In this document: positions 20,653 to 33,183 of the stretch, piece by piece | How the letters are laid out: every line of letters starts with the position of its first letter | Numbering within the stretch: position 1 is the stretch's first letter | Assembly: GCF_047663525.1 (NCBI RefSeq) | Contig: NC_092617.1 | Location: 1,864,501-1,928,500, forward strand | Source of the DNA: Anas platyrhynchos | Lineage: Eukaryota > Chordata > Aves > Anseriformes > Anatidae | DNA length: 64,000 nucleotides | Direction: 5' to 3' | Program-made: the position numbers and the translations under genes | Notes under the pieces: generated by a model | Databases searched by the model: none | Told to the model about the DNA's origin: nothing | What the model saw: the letters and a program-made list of their open reading frames with translations, nothing else

Positions 20653-21300
20653 TTGCTGACTCTGGACACAGTTGTCTTCTGAAGATGAGATGGCAGAGAA
20701 ATGTTATAACAGACTTCTCTCAGGAAAAGCCATTGTAAGTCTTAAAACATGCCTTAGCCTGACCCTCTCTTTTTGAAGAGGACCTTCAACCATGTTTCTT
20801 TCTTGCTTGAGCAAGGTAGAGTTTTCTTTTGTTATCTGGTAGTTATCCCTGTTATGGTTAGCATGATGAACATGGTCAGCGATTTCTCTGAGAAGAAAGT
20901 TGAGACAGCTGGGAGCACTGAAGCTGCAGTAGAAGTGCATATGGACAGAATATTCACCTTGACACTTACCTTGTCAAGGGCTGTGCACATTTCTCCTGCA
21001 GGCAGCTCTCAGCATCCTCCCACTCCCTTATGCCTCCAAGCCCCCTCTCCTTCTCCCCTCTCCCCATGCCAGCTGCAGTCAGAGCCCCCTGCCTTGCTGT
21101 GCTGTGCAGAGGAGCTGCTCCTGGGCACAGCTGGCTCTCTCTGCTTCATGGGACTTTCTGAAATGTGTTTTCTCTGTCTCACAAGCATGGCACAGCTCAG
21201 CAGCACAGCACCAGCCCAAGGCACTGCAATCACCCCTCTGGGGGCTTGGCTGATGAGCCCACGAACCTCAGGCACTCAGAGACAATTGAAGACATCTCTC
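20653..21300 (-). promoter_or_regulatory. 5' flank of the OR at 19693-20652
   Basis: The proximal 350 bp are unlike the other OR flanks, but 21000-21250 is a diverged copy of the GC-rich upstream block (CAGAGGAGCTGCTCCTGGGCACAGCTG type). Orientation relative to the gene is the one expected from the other loci. Confidence 0.5.
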
Positions 21301-22440
21301 CAGAAGTCCAAGTCAGAGGCAAGTTTCCTGCAGTGTCCCCCTGAGGGCCAGCACTGACACAGCTTCCCTTGGAGCTCGTTAGAGCAGAACCCTGGAGGCA
21401 GTGAAGACAAGGAGACAAAGGCAATGTGAAGGTGACCCTGATGTGTGGACAAACTGGATGTGTGTCAGCAAGCACAAGAGCCAGGCCTTGACCTTCATCC
21501 CCTGGGAAGGGAGACCCTTAGCAGTCACACCTTGCTCAGGGCTCTTTGTGGGGCAGTAGGAGATGGGGATGTGCATGGCCAAGTGCAGGAGAATGGTACG
21601 ACCCCTGCCTGCTTCATGGGTGGGGGCGAGGAGGCAATGAGGCCCTGGTGCTTTCACAGTCAGCTGTTTCCTCATAAGCCTCTGTGGCAGAGACAACAGC
21701 CATAGCCATGGATACAAAGACCTGGGTCCTGCTGGCAGTCTCAGTCTTGTCACAGCCTTTAATGCTTTCCACAACAGCCTTACCTAAGGACTCTCATACC
21801 TGTATCTCTTTCCCTGCTGGCTGCAGACCCTTCTGTTGGTGGTCTCTTACACAGATGAGCTGAGTCTGATAACTCATATCATCTTGGTGGCCATGCTCCG
21901 CATAAGGCAACTCTGTAGGAAGCTGGCCTGGTTCCTGGTGAGCAGGCACCACTGCTTGTATGACATCCCCCGTGGTGCCCAGGCCCTCCTCCTCCTGGGC
22001 ACTGCTCACTCAGCAGCGTCCCACGCTGCCCTGATGTGTGGGGTTACTCTTCATCAGTGCAGGACAGGGCTCTTCTTCTTGTAAAGGGCACGATGTTCCT
22101 TTAGACAAATCTTGAGGTTTCTCAAGGTTCCCGTGGACTGACTCTCCATTCTGTCAGGCGTTAAGGTCTGCAGGCAGACAGTTCTAATTCCATGTGATTG
22201 TGCTATCTCTGACAAGACAGCAGCATCAGGACTTGAGGAAAGTCTTTTGAGCTTTCCTCCCATGCATGCTTTCAGTTTGTCTGGAGCTGTGTCCTGAATG
22301 TTATGGGGCTGTGCAGGTGAAAAGTAGAAGGGCCAAAGCCCAGCTGGAGCTCCATCGGTATATTACTGTCAAAGAAAATAAAAACTGCTTATATAAATAC
22401 TTCACATAAAGGAAGATTAGGGAGAATCATCATCATTTGT
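21300..22440. other. Diverged distal flank, no gene
   Basis: 21430-21730 resembles distal unit C (TGACCTTCATCCC..GGGAAGGGAGA, TGAGGCCCT...CTCATAAGCCTCTG). The rest is unassigned; an 82-codon ORF at 21836-22084 has no support. Confidence 0.45.
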
Positions 22441-22629
22441 TGGATGTGAGGGGAAACTTGGTAACAAGAAAGGAGGTAAAGCAAAGGCTCTTAACACCTT
22501 CTTTGCCTCTAACTCTAGCAGACGGACCAGTTGTTCCCCAGGACATTTCTTCCTCCTCACGGCTGGTGGCAACATTCCAGGGTGCACTTTGTGGCAGTTT
22601 TTCTCTCCTGCTCTTTCATATTACCAAAG

Positions 22630-23162
22630 TAAACTCCGTCAGGGTGGAAACCACTTCTGAAGTAGGCATCCCAACCCAGCAGGCTCCTTGCGGCCTCTCA
22701 GTCAACCAGACACAAGTCACCTCAGCAGCAGCTTCCAAGCCAGGGGCCTGCTGCTGGCCTTGCAGCTTCTTGGCTAGACACAGCCAAGCCTTGTGCCTGC
22801 TGCTGCTGTGCAGTCATGGACTCAAGCAGAAGGGACAGGACAACCCATGTTGGGGCCTTCTTTCTGCCTGGGTCCTCCTGGGTGTGGAGGCAGAGGGGAT
22901 CCCCCAGTCAGCATGCCAAGCAGGTGCCTTCTGCTGGCCTAGCAGGGCCACTGCCAGATGTCAGCCCAAAAGTGCAGCTCCCAGGGGGAAGTCAAGGCTG
23001 ACCTGCCACCTCCAGACACAAGTGACCTCCCAGTCCCTTTCCGTGACACGTTCCTGCTGCTGCCCTATCAAGTGCAGAGACAGAAGTGACCTCACAGTCC
23101 CTGCCACAGTCACATTCCTCCTGCTGGGCCATGAGATCCTGAGGCAGAGCTGACCTCTCTAG
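22630..23162 (+). repeat. Recurrent flank unit A, plus copy abutting the minisatellite
   Basis: Very similar to 15295-15850 (-), ending ...GAGGCAGAGCTGACCTCTCTAGT. Where other copies continue with CCCTTAGAG, this one passes directly into the 11-bp tandem array, so the array was inserted or expanded at this point. Confidence 0.8.
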
Positions 23163-23164
23163 TC

Positions 23165-26100
23165 ATTAGAGCATCTACACCGAATAATCACAGCATTATC
23201 ATAGTGTCATTGCAGAGTCGTAACAGCATAATCATAGCATCATCACAGCATCTTTGCAGTGTAATCGCAGCGTCATCACAGCATCATCACAGAATAATCA
23301 CAGCATCAGCACAGAATCATCACAGCGTCATCGCAGTAATTGCAGCATTATTGCAGTGTAATACCAGCATCATCAGAACGTCATCATAGTGTCATCACAG
23401 CGCCATAACAGCATCATCATAGCATCATCAGAGCGTCATAACAGCGTAAGCACAGAATCAGCACAGCGTCATTACAGCATCATCACAGTGTCATCACAGC
23501 GTCACAAGAGCATCATCAGACCATCATCACAGCATCAGCACAGCATCATCACAGCATCGTCCCAGCGTTATCACAGCATTATCATAGCGTCACCACAGCA
23601 TCCTCACAGCGTCATCACAGTATAATCATAGCGGCATCGCAGCGGCATCACAGAACCATAACAGCGTCATGACAGCATCATCACAGTGTAATCATAGCAT
23701 CATAACAGCATCATCATAGTGTCATCATAGCATCATCATAGCGTCATCACAGTATCATTACAGCGTCCTAACAGCACAATCAGAGAGTCATCACAGCATT
23801 ATCACAGCATCATAACAGCGTAATCACAGCGTCGTCGCAGCTTCATCACAGCATCATCACTGCATCATATCAGCATCATCATAGCATCATCATGGCGTCA
23901 TCACAGCGTGATCGCAGCATCATCACAGCGTCATCACAACGGAAGCACAGAATCATCACAGTGTCAGCACAGCATCATCATAGAGTCATCACAGCATCAT
24001 CACAGCCTTATCACAGCATCATCACAGTGTAAAAACACCATCATCACAGCATCATCAGTGTCATCACAGAATCATAACAGAATCATCATAGCGTCATCAG
24101 AACATCATCGTAGTGTAATCACAGCATCATAAAAGCATCATCACAGCATCATTACAGTATAATCAGTGTCATCAGAGCATCATAACACCATCACAAGAGC
24201 ATCATTACAGCATCATCGTAGCGTCATCAAAGCATCATAACATCGTCATCGAAGCATCTTCATAGTGTCATCACAGCATCATGACAGCATCATGACAGCG
24301 TCATCACAGCATCATAACAGCATCATCACAGCATCACAAGAGTATCATGACAACATCATCACAGCGTTATCACAGTGTCAGAATAGAATCTTCACAGCAT
24401 TTTCACAGCGTCATCACAGCGTCATCACAGTGTCATTACAGCATCATCTCACTTAATAACAGCATCATCTTAATAACATCATCATCTCACTTAATAACAG
24501 GACTCATCACAGTGTCATCACAGAATCATCACAGCTTCATCGCTGCTGCATAAGAGCATCATCAATGCATCATCACGGAGTCATCACAGCGTCATCAAAG
24601 AGTCAGTACAGCATCATCACAGCACCATCAGAACATCATCATAGCGTAATCACAGCACCATAACAGCATCATCACAGCATGATCGCAACGGCATCACAGC
24701 GTCATCGTACCATCAGATAGCGTCTTCATAGCGTCATCACAGCATAATCATTGCGTCATCATATCACCATAGTAGCGTCATAACAGTGTCATCACAGCGT
24801 CATCACAGCATCATCACAGGGTCATCAGAGCCTAATCACAGAATAATCACAGGATCAGCACAGAATCATCACAGCGTCATCGCAGTAATTGCAGCATTAT
24901 TGCAGCGTAATACCAGCATCATCAGAACGTCATCATAGTGTCATCACAGCGCCATAACAGCAACATCATAGCATCATCAGAGCGTCATAACAGCGTAAGC
25001 ACAGAATCAGCACAGCGTCATTACAGCGTCACCACAGCATCATCACAGCATCATCACAACATCATCACAGCGTCACAAGAGCATCATCAGACCATCATCA
25101 CAGCATCATCACAGCATCATCATAGTGTCATCAGAGCATCATCACAGCATCCTCACAGCGTCATCACAGCGTCATCACAGTATAATCACAGCATCATCAC
25201 AGCGGCATCGCAGCGTCATCACAGAACCATAACAGCGTCATGACAGAATCATCACAGTGTAATCATAGCATCATAACAGCATCATCATAGTGTCATCATA
25301 GCATCATGATAGCGTCATCACAGTATCATTACAGCGTCCTAACAACACAATCAGAAAGTCATCACAGCATTATCATGGCATTATAACAGCGTAATCACAT
25401 CGTCATCGCAGTGTCATCACAGCATCATCACTGCATCATATCAGCATCATCATAGCGTCATCACAGCGTCAACTCAGTGTCATCGCAGCATCATAACAGT
25501 GTCATCACAGCGTCATCACAGAGTCAACTCAGTATCATCACAGCATCATAACAGTGTCATCACAGTGTCATCACAGCGTCATTAGAGCATCTACACAGAA
25601 TAATCACAGCATTATCACAGCGTCATTGCAGAGTCGTAAGAGTATCATCAAAGCATCATCACAGCGTCATCACAGCGTCATCACAGAATCTTCATAGCAT
25701 CATCACAGCGTAATCGCAGCGTCATCACAGCGTCACAAGAGCATCATCACAGTATCATCACAGCGTTATCACAGCGTCCTCATAGCGTCAAAAGAGCATT
25801 ATCATAGCATCATCAGAGCGTCATCACAGCGGCATCACAGCGTCATCACAGCGTCATCACAGAATCATCACCGCGTCATCACAGCGTTATCACAACGTCA
25901 TCACAGCGTAATAACACCATCATCGCAGCGTCATCACAGTGTCATCATAGTGTTATCACAGCATCAACACAGCATCATCACAGAATCATCACAGCGTCAT
26001 CACAGTATAATCAGTGTCATCAGAGCGTCGTAACAGAGTCACAAGAGCATCATTACAGCATCATCGCAGCGTAATCAAAGCTTCATAACAGTGTGATCAC

Positions 26101-28228
26101 AGCATCTTCATATGGTCATCACTACATCATGACAGCATCATCACAGCATAATCACACCATCATCACAGCGTCATCGCAGCATCATAACAGCATCACAAGA
26201 GTATCATGACAACATCATCACAGCGTTATCGCAGTGTCAGAATGGAATCTTCACAGCATTTTCACAGCGTCATCACAGCGTCATCACAGCGTCATTACAG
26301 CATCATCTCACTTAATAACAGCATCATCTTAATAACATCATCATCTCACTTAATAACAGGACTCATCACAGTGTCATCACAGAATCATCACAGCTTCATC
26401 GCTGCTGCATAAGAGCATCATCAATGCATCATCACGGAGTCATCACAGCGTCATCAAAGAGTCAGCACAGCATCATCACAGCACCATCAGAACATCATCA
26501 TAGCGTAATCACAGCACCATAACAGCATCATCACAGCATGATCGCAACGGCATCACAGCGTCATCGTACCATCAGATAGCGTCTTCATAGCGTCATCACA
26601 GCGTCATCACAGTATAATCATTGCGTCATCATATCATCATAGTAGCATCATAACAGCATCATCACAGCGTCATCAGAGCCTAATCACAGAATAATCACAG
26701 GATCAGCATAGAATCATCACAGCATCATCGCAGTAATTTCAGCATTATTGCAGCGTAATACCAGCATCATCAGAACGTCATCATAGTGTCATCACAGCGC
26801 CATAACAGCATCATCATAGCATCATCAGAGCGTCATAACAGCGTAAGCACAGAATCAGCACAGCGTCATTACAGCGTCATCGCAGCGTCATCACAGCATC
26901 ATCACTGCATCATATCAGCATCATCATACCATCATATCAGCATCATCATAGCATCATCATGGCATCATCACAGCGTGATCGTAGCATCATCACAGCGTCA
27001 TCACAGTGTAATCACAGCATCATCAAAGTGTCATCACAGCGTAATCACAGCATCATCACAGCGTCACAAGAGCATCATCACAGCATCATCACAGCGTCTT
27101 AGCAGCGTCATCACAATGGCATCAGAGAGTAATCAAAGTATCATCACAGTGTAATCGCAGCGTCATCGCAGCTTCATCACAGCGTCATCACAGTATAATC
27201 AGTGTCATCACAGTGTCACAAGAGCATCATCACAGCATCATCACAGCGTCATCATGGCATCATCATAGCATCATCACAGCGTCATCACAGTATAATCAGT
27301 GTCATCACAGTGTCATCACAGCGTCACAAGAGCATCATCGCAGCACCATCATGGCATCATCATAACATCATCACAGCGTCTTTGCAGTGTCAACGCAGCG
27401 TCATAACAGCATCATCATACCGTCATCACAGCATCATTACAGCATCCTAACAGCACAATCAGAGCGTTATCACAGCATTATCACAGCATCATAACAGCAT
27501 CATCTCACTGTCATCAGAGCATCATTATAGAATCAACACAGCATCATAACAGCTTGATCGCAGCATCATCACAGCGTCATCACAGCGTCATTGCAACGTC
27601 ATTACAGGATCATCACAGCGTCATCACAGCGTCAGAACAGCATCATCACAGCGTCATCACACCTTCATCATAGCGTCATGAAAGCATCATCAGAGAATCA
27701 TCACAGCATCATCACAGCATCTACACAGCGTCATAGCAGTCATTGCAGCATCACTGCAGCATCATAACAGCATCAACACAGCATCATCACGGCATTATCA
27801 CAGTTATCACAATGTCATCACAGAGTTATAAGAGCATCATCAAAGTATTATCAAAGTGTCATCACAGCATCATCAGAGCATCATCACAAGATAATCACAG
27901 CATCATCAGAGCGTCATCACAGCGTCATCGCAGCATCATAACAGCGTCATCACACTGTCATCCCAGCATCATCACAGCGTCACAAGAGCTTCATCGCAGC
28001 ATCATCACAGCATCATCACAGCTTCATCGCAGCGTCATCACAGCGTCATCACACTGTCATCTCTGCGTCATCCCAGCGTTATCACAGCATCACAAGAGCT
28101 TCATCGCAGCATCATCACAGCGTCATCACAGCATAATCATAGTTTCATCAGAGCGTCATCACAGCATCACAAGAGCATCATCACAGCATAATCACAGCGT
28201 CATCACGGCATCATTTAATCATCACAGC
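23165..28228 (+). repeat. 5-kb minisatellite, 11-bp unit (CRTCATCACAG)
   Basis: About 460 tandem units of CATCATCACAG/CGTCATCACAG with single-base variants (AATCATCACAG, CGTCATCGCAG, CATCATAACAG, and so on). Because 11 is not a multiple of 3, three units (33 bp) give an 11-residue Ser/His/Ile-rich period that is open for long stretches; these are not genes. Higher-order structure is visible: 23320-23900 recurs at 24870-25460 (offset about 1.55 kb) and 24160-25020 recurs at 26010-26880 (offset 1848-1859 bp, differing by exactly one unit). A distinctive non-canonical patch (ATCTCACTTAATAACAG) is shared at about 24446-24500 and 26305-26360. Confidence 0.95.
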
Positions 28229-29189
28229 ATCATTTAATATCTTCATCAATCATCTGGACGAGGGCATTGAGTACACCCTCAGTAAGTTTGCAGATGACAC
28301 CAAGCTATGCGCATGTGTCAATCTGCTCGAGGGTAGGAAAGCTCTGCAGGAGGATCTGGATAGGCTGCACCGATGGGCTGAGGTCAACTGCATGAAGTTT
28401 AACAAGGCCAAGTGCCGGATCGTGCACCTGGGGCGCAATAACCCCAAGCAGAGCTACAGGCTGGGAGATGAGTGGTTGGAGAGCTGCCAGGCAGAGAAGG
28501 ACCTGGGAGTGATGGTGGACAGTCGGCTGAATATGAGCCAGCAGTGTGCTCAGGTGGCCAAGAAGGCCAACGGCATCCTGGCTTGGATCAGAAACAGTGT
28601 GACCAGCAGGGCTAGGGAGGTGATCGTCCCCCTGGACTCGGCTCTGGTGAGGCCGCACCTCGAGTACTGTGTTCAGTTTTGGGCCCCTCGCTACAAGAAG
28701 GACATCGAGGTGCTTGAGCGGGTCCAGAGAAGGGCGACGAAGCTGGTGAGGGGCCTGGACAACAAGTCCTACGAGGAGCAGCTGAGGGAGCTGGGCTTGT
28801 TCAGCCTGGAGAAGAGGAGGCTCAGGGGCAAACTTATTGCTCTTTTTCAGATACATTAAATGAGGCTTTAGCGAGGTGGGAGTTGGCCTGTTCTCCCAAG
28901 TGCCTGGTGACAGGACGAGGGGGAATGGGCTTAAGTTGCGCCAAGGGAGCTTTAGGTTGGATGTTAGGAAGAATTTCTTTACTGAAAGGGTTGTAAGACA
29001 CTGGAACAGGCTGCCCAGGGAGGTGGTGGAGTCACCATCCCTGGAAGTCTTCAAAAGACGTTTAGATGTGGAGCTTAGGGATATGGTTTAGTGGGGACTG
29101 TTAGCGTTAGGTCAGAGGTTGGACTCGATGATCTTGAGGTCTCTTCCAACCTAGAACTTCTGTGATTCTGTGATTCTGTGATTCTGTGA
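28229..29189 (+). mobile_element. CR1 LINE, 5'-truncated, plus strand
   Basis: The 3' part of CR1 ORF2 (reverse transcriptase end: [88 protein letters not shown]) is followed by a short 3' UTR and three to four ATTCTGTG repeats at 29161-29188, the standard CR1 terminus. The coding part is interrupted (frame break at about 28856), so it is inactive. The left end meets the minisatellite; the right end lies inside an ERV gag relic. Confidence 0.93.
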
Positions 29190-30908
29190 AATAATATAAG
29201 CATCGGAAACCAAGTGGTCTCTATCCCATGGTAAGCTACGAGGTATTGGAAATGATTTCAGCCATCATCTCAGTGAGCACATTGTCATCTGGCTGCTCCA
29301 GTGGTGGGAGAACAGGGCCAATAGCCTGGAATTAGAAGGCAGGGAAGCCAAGCAGCTGGGATCCTCCTGTAGGTGATTGACAAAGCCGTTGCAAATGGGC
29401 ACAAGGAAACTTAATCCTGTCAGGCATCAAGGAAAGGTCTCCCTTGAAGGAAGATCTTGTATGTCAACCAGGAAAGTGGACCACCATGCAGAGGGGTATC
29501 CGGTACCTGAGGGAATTAGAAGGAGATTTGCTGAAGGAGATTTATAAAAACCTAGATAACAAACAGCTATCCAAAGATCCAGATGAAGTCAAGTGCACAT
29601 GACCCATGGGGCAGGAGTTTGTACAGAGCACACCATCATCGTATGCCAACCCATGGGCAGTAATGACCTGGAAAGACCAAGAGGAACCCATGGTGGATGA
29701 ATTGGCTAGCCAACTATGGCATTACAAAGCAAGTCTCTCTTCTTCCCTATGGGTCTGTGTCTTGTCCATAAAGAAACTTTCCCAAGAGGTCCAACAACTC
29801 CAAGAGAATACGGCTTCCTCCCCACCTGCACGAACCAATAGCTCAGCTATCAGCTGTAAGCATCCCTCTGCTTAAGAAAGGTGACATAGTGGATACATAG
29901 CAGGTTCCATCCTGTGCTTTTGACTGTGTGACCATGGAGAGGCCATGAGAAAATGGGATGCAAAAATCAACCTCCACCTTAGAGGCACAGATACCTGAAG
30001 TGCAAGGAAAAATAGATTGTCAAAACGGGGTTCTTCTGAGACACTTGCTACTCCAATTTCTAGTGGGCAATCTTCCAAACAGAGTAAAGAATACTATGAG
30101 CAGGACTCGAGGGGCACAGCCTCCACCCTGGGGGAGGGAGAGGACAATCGGGTATATTGGACTTTGAGGATTATTGGCCTGGCACATCAAACCCAAGAGT
30201 TAACTATACAGGAGGCTGAAGTGAGTCTAACGGGGAAGGAGTGGCAAATGCAACCCATTGGGACTGGCCTGGAGGCTCTGTGTAACCTTGGCATAGACTA
30301 CTTCAGGAGATCCACAAGGGTATTGGTGGGCTTTTGGCATAGCTGCCTTGGAGGTGGAGGACACCAAGCAGTTGTCTACCTTGCCCACTCTTTCACAGGA
30401 CCCTTCTGCTGTGGAGGTGCTGATGGGCAATGAGCAGCAGGTGCCAATCGCTACCACAGCAGTGCGCCCGAGGCAATATTGCACTAACAGAGACTCCCTG
30501 ATTCCCATCCATGAGCTGGTTCATCGACTGGAGAGCCACGGAGTGATCAGCAACACTTGCTCACCCTATAATAGTCCCATATAGACAGTACAAAATTCGA
30601 ATGGGGAGTGGAAGATAACGGTGCACTTCTGTGGCTTGAATGAAGTCCCACCACCACTGAGTGCTGCTGTGCCAGGCATGCTAGAACTTCATTCAGTACG
30701 AACTGGTGTCAAAGGCAGCCAAGTTCTATGCCACAATTAATATTGCTATATATTGCTAATGCATTTTTCTCCATCCCTTTGGTGGCAGTACGAAGGCCAC
30801 ACTTTGCTTTCACATGGAGGGGTGTCCTGTCCACCTGGAATCGACTGCCCCAGGGCTGGAAGCACAGCCCTACTTTTGCCATGGGCTGATCCAGACTACC
30901 CTGGAACA
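29190..30908 (+). pseudogene. ERV-L-like gag/RT relic, copy 1
   Basis: The gag-like part includes a frame at 29606-29875 (SYANPWAVMTWKDQEEP, QLWHYKASLSSSLW). An RT-like part begins near 30500 (HELVHRLESHGVISNTCSPY) and fades by about 30900 (TWRGVLSTWNRLPQGW-type segments in shifting frames). Damage seen: a stop in the gag frame at about 29874, a TAG replacing a tryptophan codon in the NSPI-TVQN segment at about 30583, frameshifts after CHN (about 30736), and no recognisable YxDD catalytic box. The second copy at 58885-60605 shares the same overall deletion, so most of pol was lost before the duplication. Confidence 0.75.
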
Positions 30909-31084
30909 CAGGGAAGCTCCTGAACACTTCCAACATACTGATGCCCCATCACATGGGGCAACACAGCAGAAGTATTTGAGGAAGGGAAGCAAATGTTGCA
31001 AACCCTTCTGAAAACCTGTATTGCCCTATAACAAAGTAAGGTCAAGGGACCTGTACACGAGAGCCTAATGCAGGCTGTCCAGGT

Positions 31085-31345
31085 TCTGTGGGACCCCTGC
31101 TTGGGGAAAGGTTGGGCATCGATCAGTGTGTGATGAGCAATTGCACTGTTCATCACTTGCTTTATACATATAACAATAATAAAAATATAGTTTATTATTA
31201 TTTATTATTAGAATTGTTACTGTTATTCCTCTCTCTTCATTTTCTGTCCTTTTACATTATCATTATTTCAACCCATTGTCTTTTTAGGGGTGGGTGTGAG
31301 CTAACATCTGTGTGGTGCTGAGGTGCCTGACAGGTTAAAGCACAA
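31085..31345 (+). mobile_element. Partial ERV-L LTR (3' portion), copy 1
   Basis: It has the GTGATGAGCAATTGCACTGT block, the TAATAATAAA microsatellite, TTTCAACCCATTGTC and the GTGTGAGCTAACATCTGTGTGGTG end, homologous to the second half of the LTR at 5876-6455. It is fused directly to the RT relic, so the intervening provirus and U3 are deleted. A second copy lies at 60780-61045. Confidence 0.7.
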
Positions 31346-31359
31346 CATCTTTGACAACC

Positions 31360-31945
31360 ACAGTGTAGAAGCACAAATCACCCTTGTAAAAGTCATCCTT
31401 CCTGTGTTCAGAGAAGGGCAGTCGGTGATGACTTCGGGCTGCTTCAAACACCACACCCCAGCAGAGACCCTGCTGCTTTCAGGTGCCGTCAGCCCTGAGG
31501 CCTTGGGGACACCTCGAGGGAGCCCAACAGCACAGAGCAAGAGATGTCATGGTCGGGTGCTGTGCTGCTGAGCTGGGCCGGGCTCCTGGGCCCAAGGGGA
31601 GCTCCTGGCAAGCGGGCAGCGCAGCAGAGAGACAGCTGTGCCCAGGAGCAGCTCCTCTGCACAGCACAGCAGGGCTGGGGACTCTGACCGCAGCTGGCAC
31701 ACAGAGAGGAGAGAAGCAGAGAGGGCTTGGAGGCACTGAGGAGCGCAACAACAGAGGGCAGCGTGTGGCAGGACACATCTGCAGGCTCTTGGCACTGTGA
31801 GGCTCTGGCAGCAGGGCACTGCAGGTGGGGTTGCCAGAGGGGTCTTCTACAGCTGGCACATCCGATGGCTGATAGCATCTGACATGTTGGGTCTCTCTGT
31901 TTCTCCAGAAAGGAGTAGAAAACGCTTTAGAGATTGGCATTTATG
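31360..31945 (+). promoter_or_regulatory. OR 5'-flank block upstream of the gene at 33206
   Basis: The same GC-rich block as 61050-61640 (direct copy, offset about 29.69 kb), in the orientation expected for a plus-strand OR. Here it is ~1.3 kb from the start codon, whereas at the other loci it is ~0.3-0.9 kb away; the intervening DNA (31950-32970) is different. Confidence 0.6.
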
Positions 31946-32974
31946 ATTGTATATTTCAAGAGGAAGATCAAGGCAGGGGCTACCTGAAAGGCAAGACTTG
32001 TTCTGTAGCCTGTGCTTGCTGATACCTGCGGTAGAGTGGAGGCTGGTTTCATGGTAATAAGTGGTCAGGTTTGTACAGCAGACTGAGTCTGCTAGAGCAT
32101 TGCAATGAGGGATCAATATTTCATCAATGAACTTCTTGAAGTCTCTTCCCACTCCTCAGCCGACAGACTGCACCAACATCATCATTGTGGTCTTCTCAGG
32201 TTTTATCCTAGCTTATATTTAGGAGCTGCAAACCCTCCAGTGCCCAGTGCCCTGTCTTTTGGAGGTCTCTGCTGGCTTGAGGTGAGCACAGATCACCTGC
32301 ACTGAGCATGAGCTGCCTCCCCTGCAGGCAGAGCTGCAGCACAGGAGGGTCTGCTGAGTGTCCGTCTGTCCCTCCCTGGCCTTGCCTCCCCTGGCAGCAG
32401 CACGCTGGCATTCCTCCTGGCTTCTCCAGCTGACCGGGCTGCTGCTGGTCTTGTTCCCAGGATGGCTGGGGATGGGGGTTTCACATGCCCATGGGGTGAG
32501 CCCTCGGTGTGCTTGGGGGAAGGGGAGTAAGGAGACAGGGTGAGGGGTGTGGAGATGGGCACTTTGTGCCTGGATTCCTCTGCTCTCAGCAGTGTTCAGG
32601 TTCTTCTCAGATCAGTCTCTGAGTGCAACTTTCCTGCAACACTCACAGGGTGCGTGAGACCAGCACTGATGAACAGATTGTCTGTTCTCACTAAAGGACA
32701 CTGCACTATAGGCCCAGTCCCTTTTTCTTTGAGGATCCACAATATTTATCCTTATGTGCTGGAGAAGTGCCCAGGATTTCTGTTTTAGAAAAACTCAGCC
32801 AGTGTGGTAGGCTAGTAACAACAAAAATTCTAACCCTATAAAATAAAAATTTATATATATATATATATCTGCTCTGAAGTTGGGTAACCTGAGAGCAACA
32901 CTGGGGCAAAGTTCTTTAATATCAGCAGTGAAGAGAGTCTGAGATTACCACATGTTCCTCCTTACCTCTGGCTT
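31946..32974. other. Region between OR flank block and OR coding exon
   Basis: No gene was recognised. It contains a TATATA run at about 32851-32868. Pieces such as TGCAGGCAGAGCTGCAGCACAGGAGG are GC-rich but unsupported as exons. Confidence 0.4.
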
Positions 32975-33162
32975 TTGGACATAACTGACTCTTCCATTGC
33001 CCACAGAGGAGTCCCCTGCTCCCAGGGATACCCTCAGGCATCAGGAAGAACGCATAAAAGTGACCTGCCAAATGTCTTCCTGGAAATGGACAATTTTCTG
33101 GAGATTCTAAATGAGAAATGGGATGAGTTTTTCTCTGATAAGTCTGTAGTACATTACTACTG

Positions 33163-33183
33163 TTCTTTCTCCTCTTTGTTCAG
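33163..33183 (+). promoter_or_regulatory. Splice acceptor before the OR coding exon
   Basis: A pyrimidine-rich run ending in CAG lies 22 bp before the ATG. Equivalent acceptors end at about 3396 (-), 37597 (-), 42808 (+), 54676 (-) and 61931 (+), supporting the usual layout of a 5' untranslated exon plus one coding exon. Confidence 0.65.

Noticed and set aside
21836..22084. 82-codon hydrophobic ORF as a TM fragment of an OR
   Set aside because: No OR motif (DRY, KAFSTC or NPxxY) in any frame nearby.
23165..28228. CRISPR-like array
   Set aside because: Unit is 11 bp with no spacers, in vertebrate DNA beside CR1 and OR genes.
23200..28240. Many Ser/His/Ile-rich ORFs (60-164 codons) as a repetitive protein or silk-like gene
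   Set aside because: They follow directly from the 11-bp repeat read in any frame; no start context, splice signals or conserved frame across the array.
32851..32868. TATATA run as a promoter TATA box for the OR at 33206
   Set aside because: Simple dinucleotide repeat; most OR promoters are not recognisable this way and no start site data exist.
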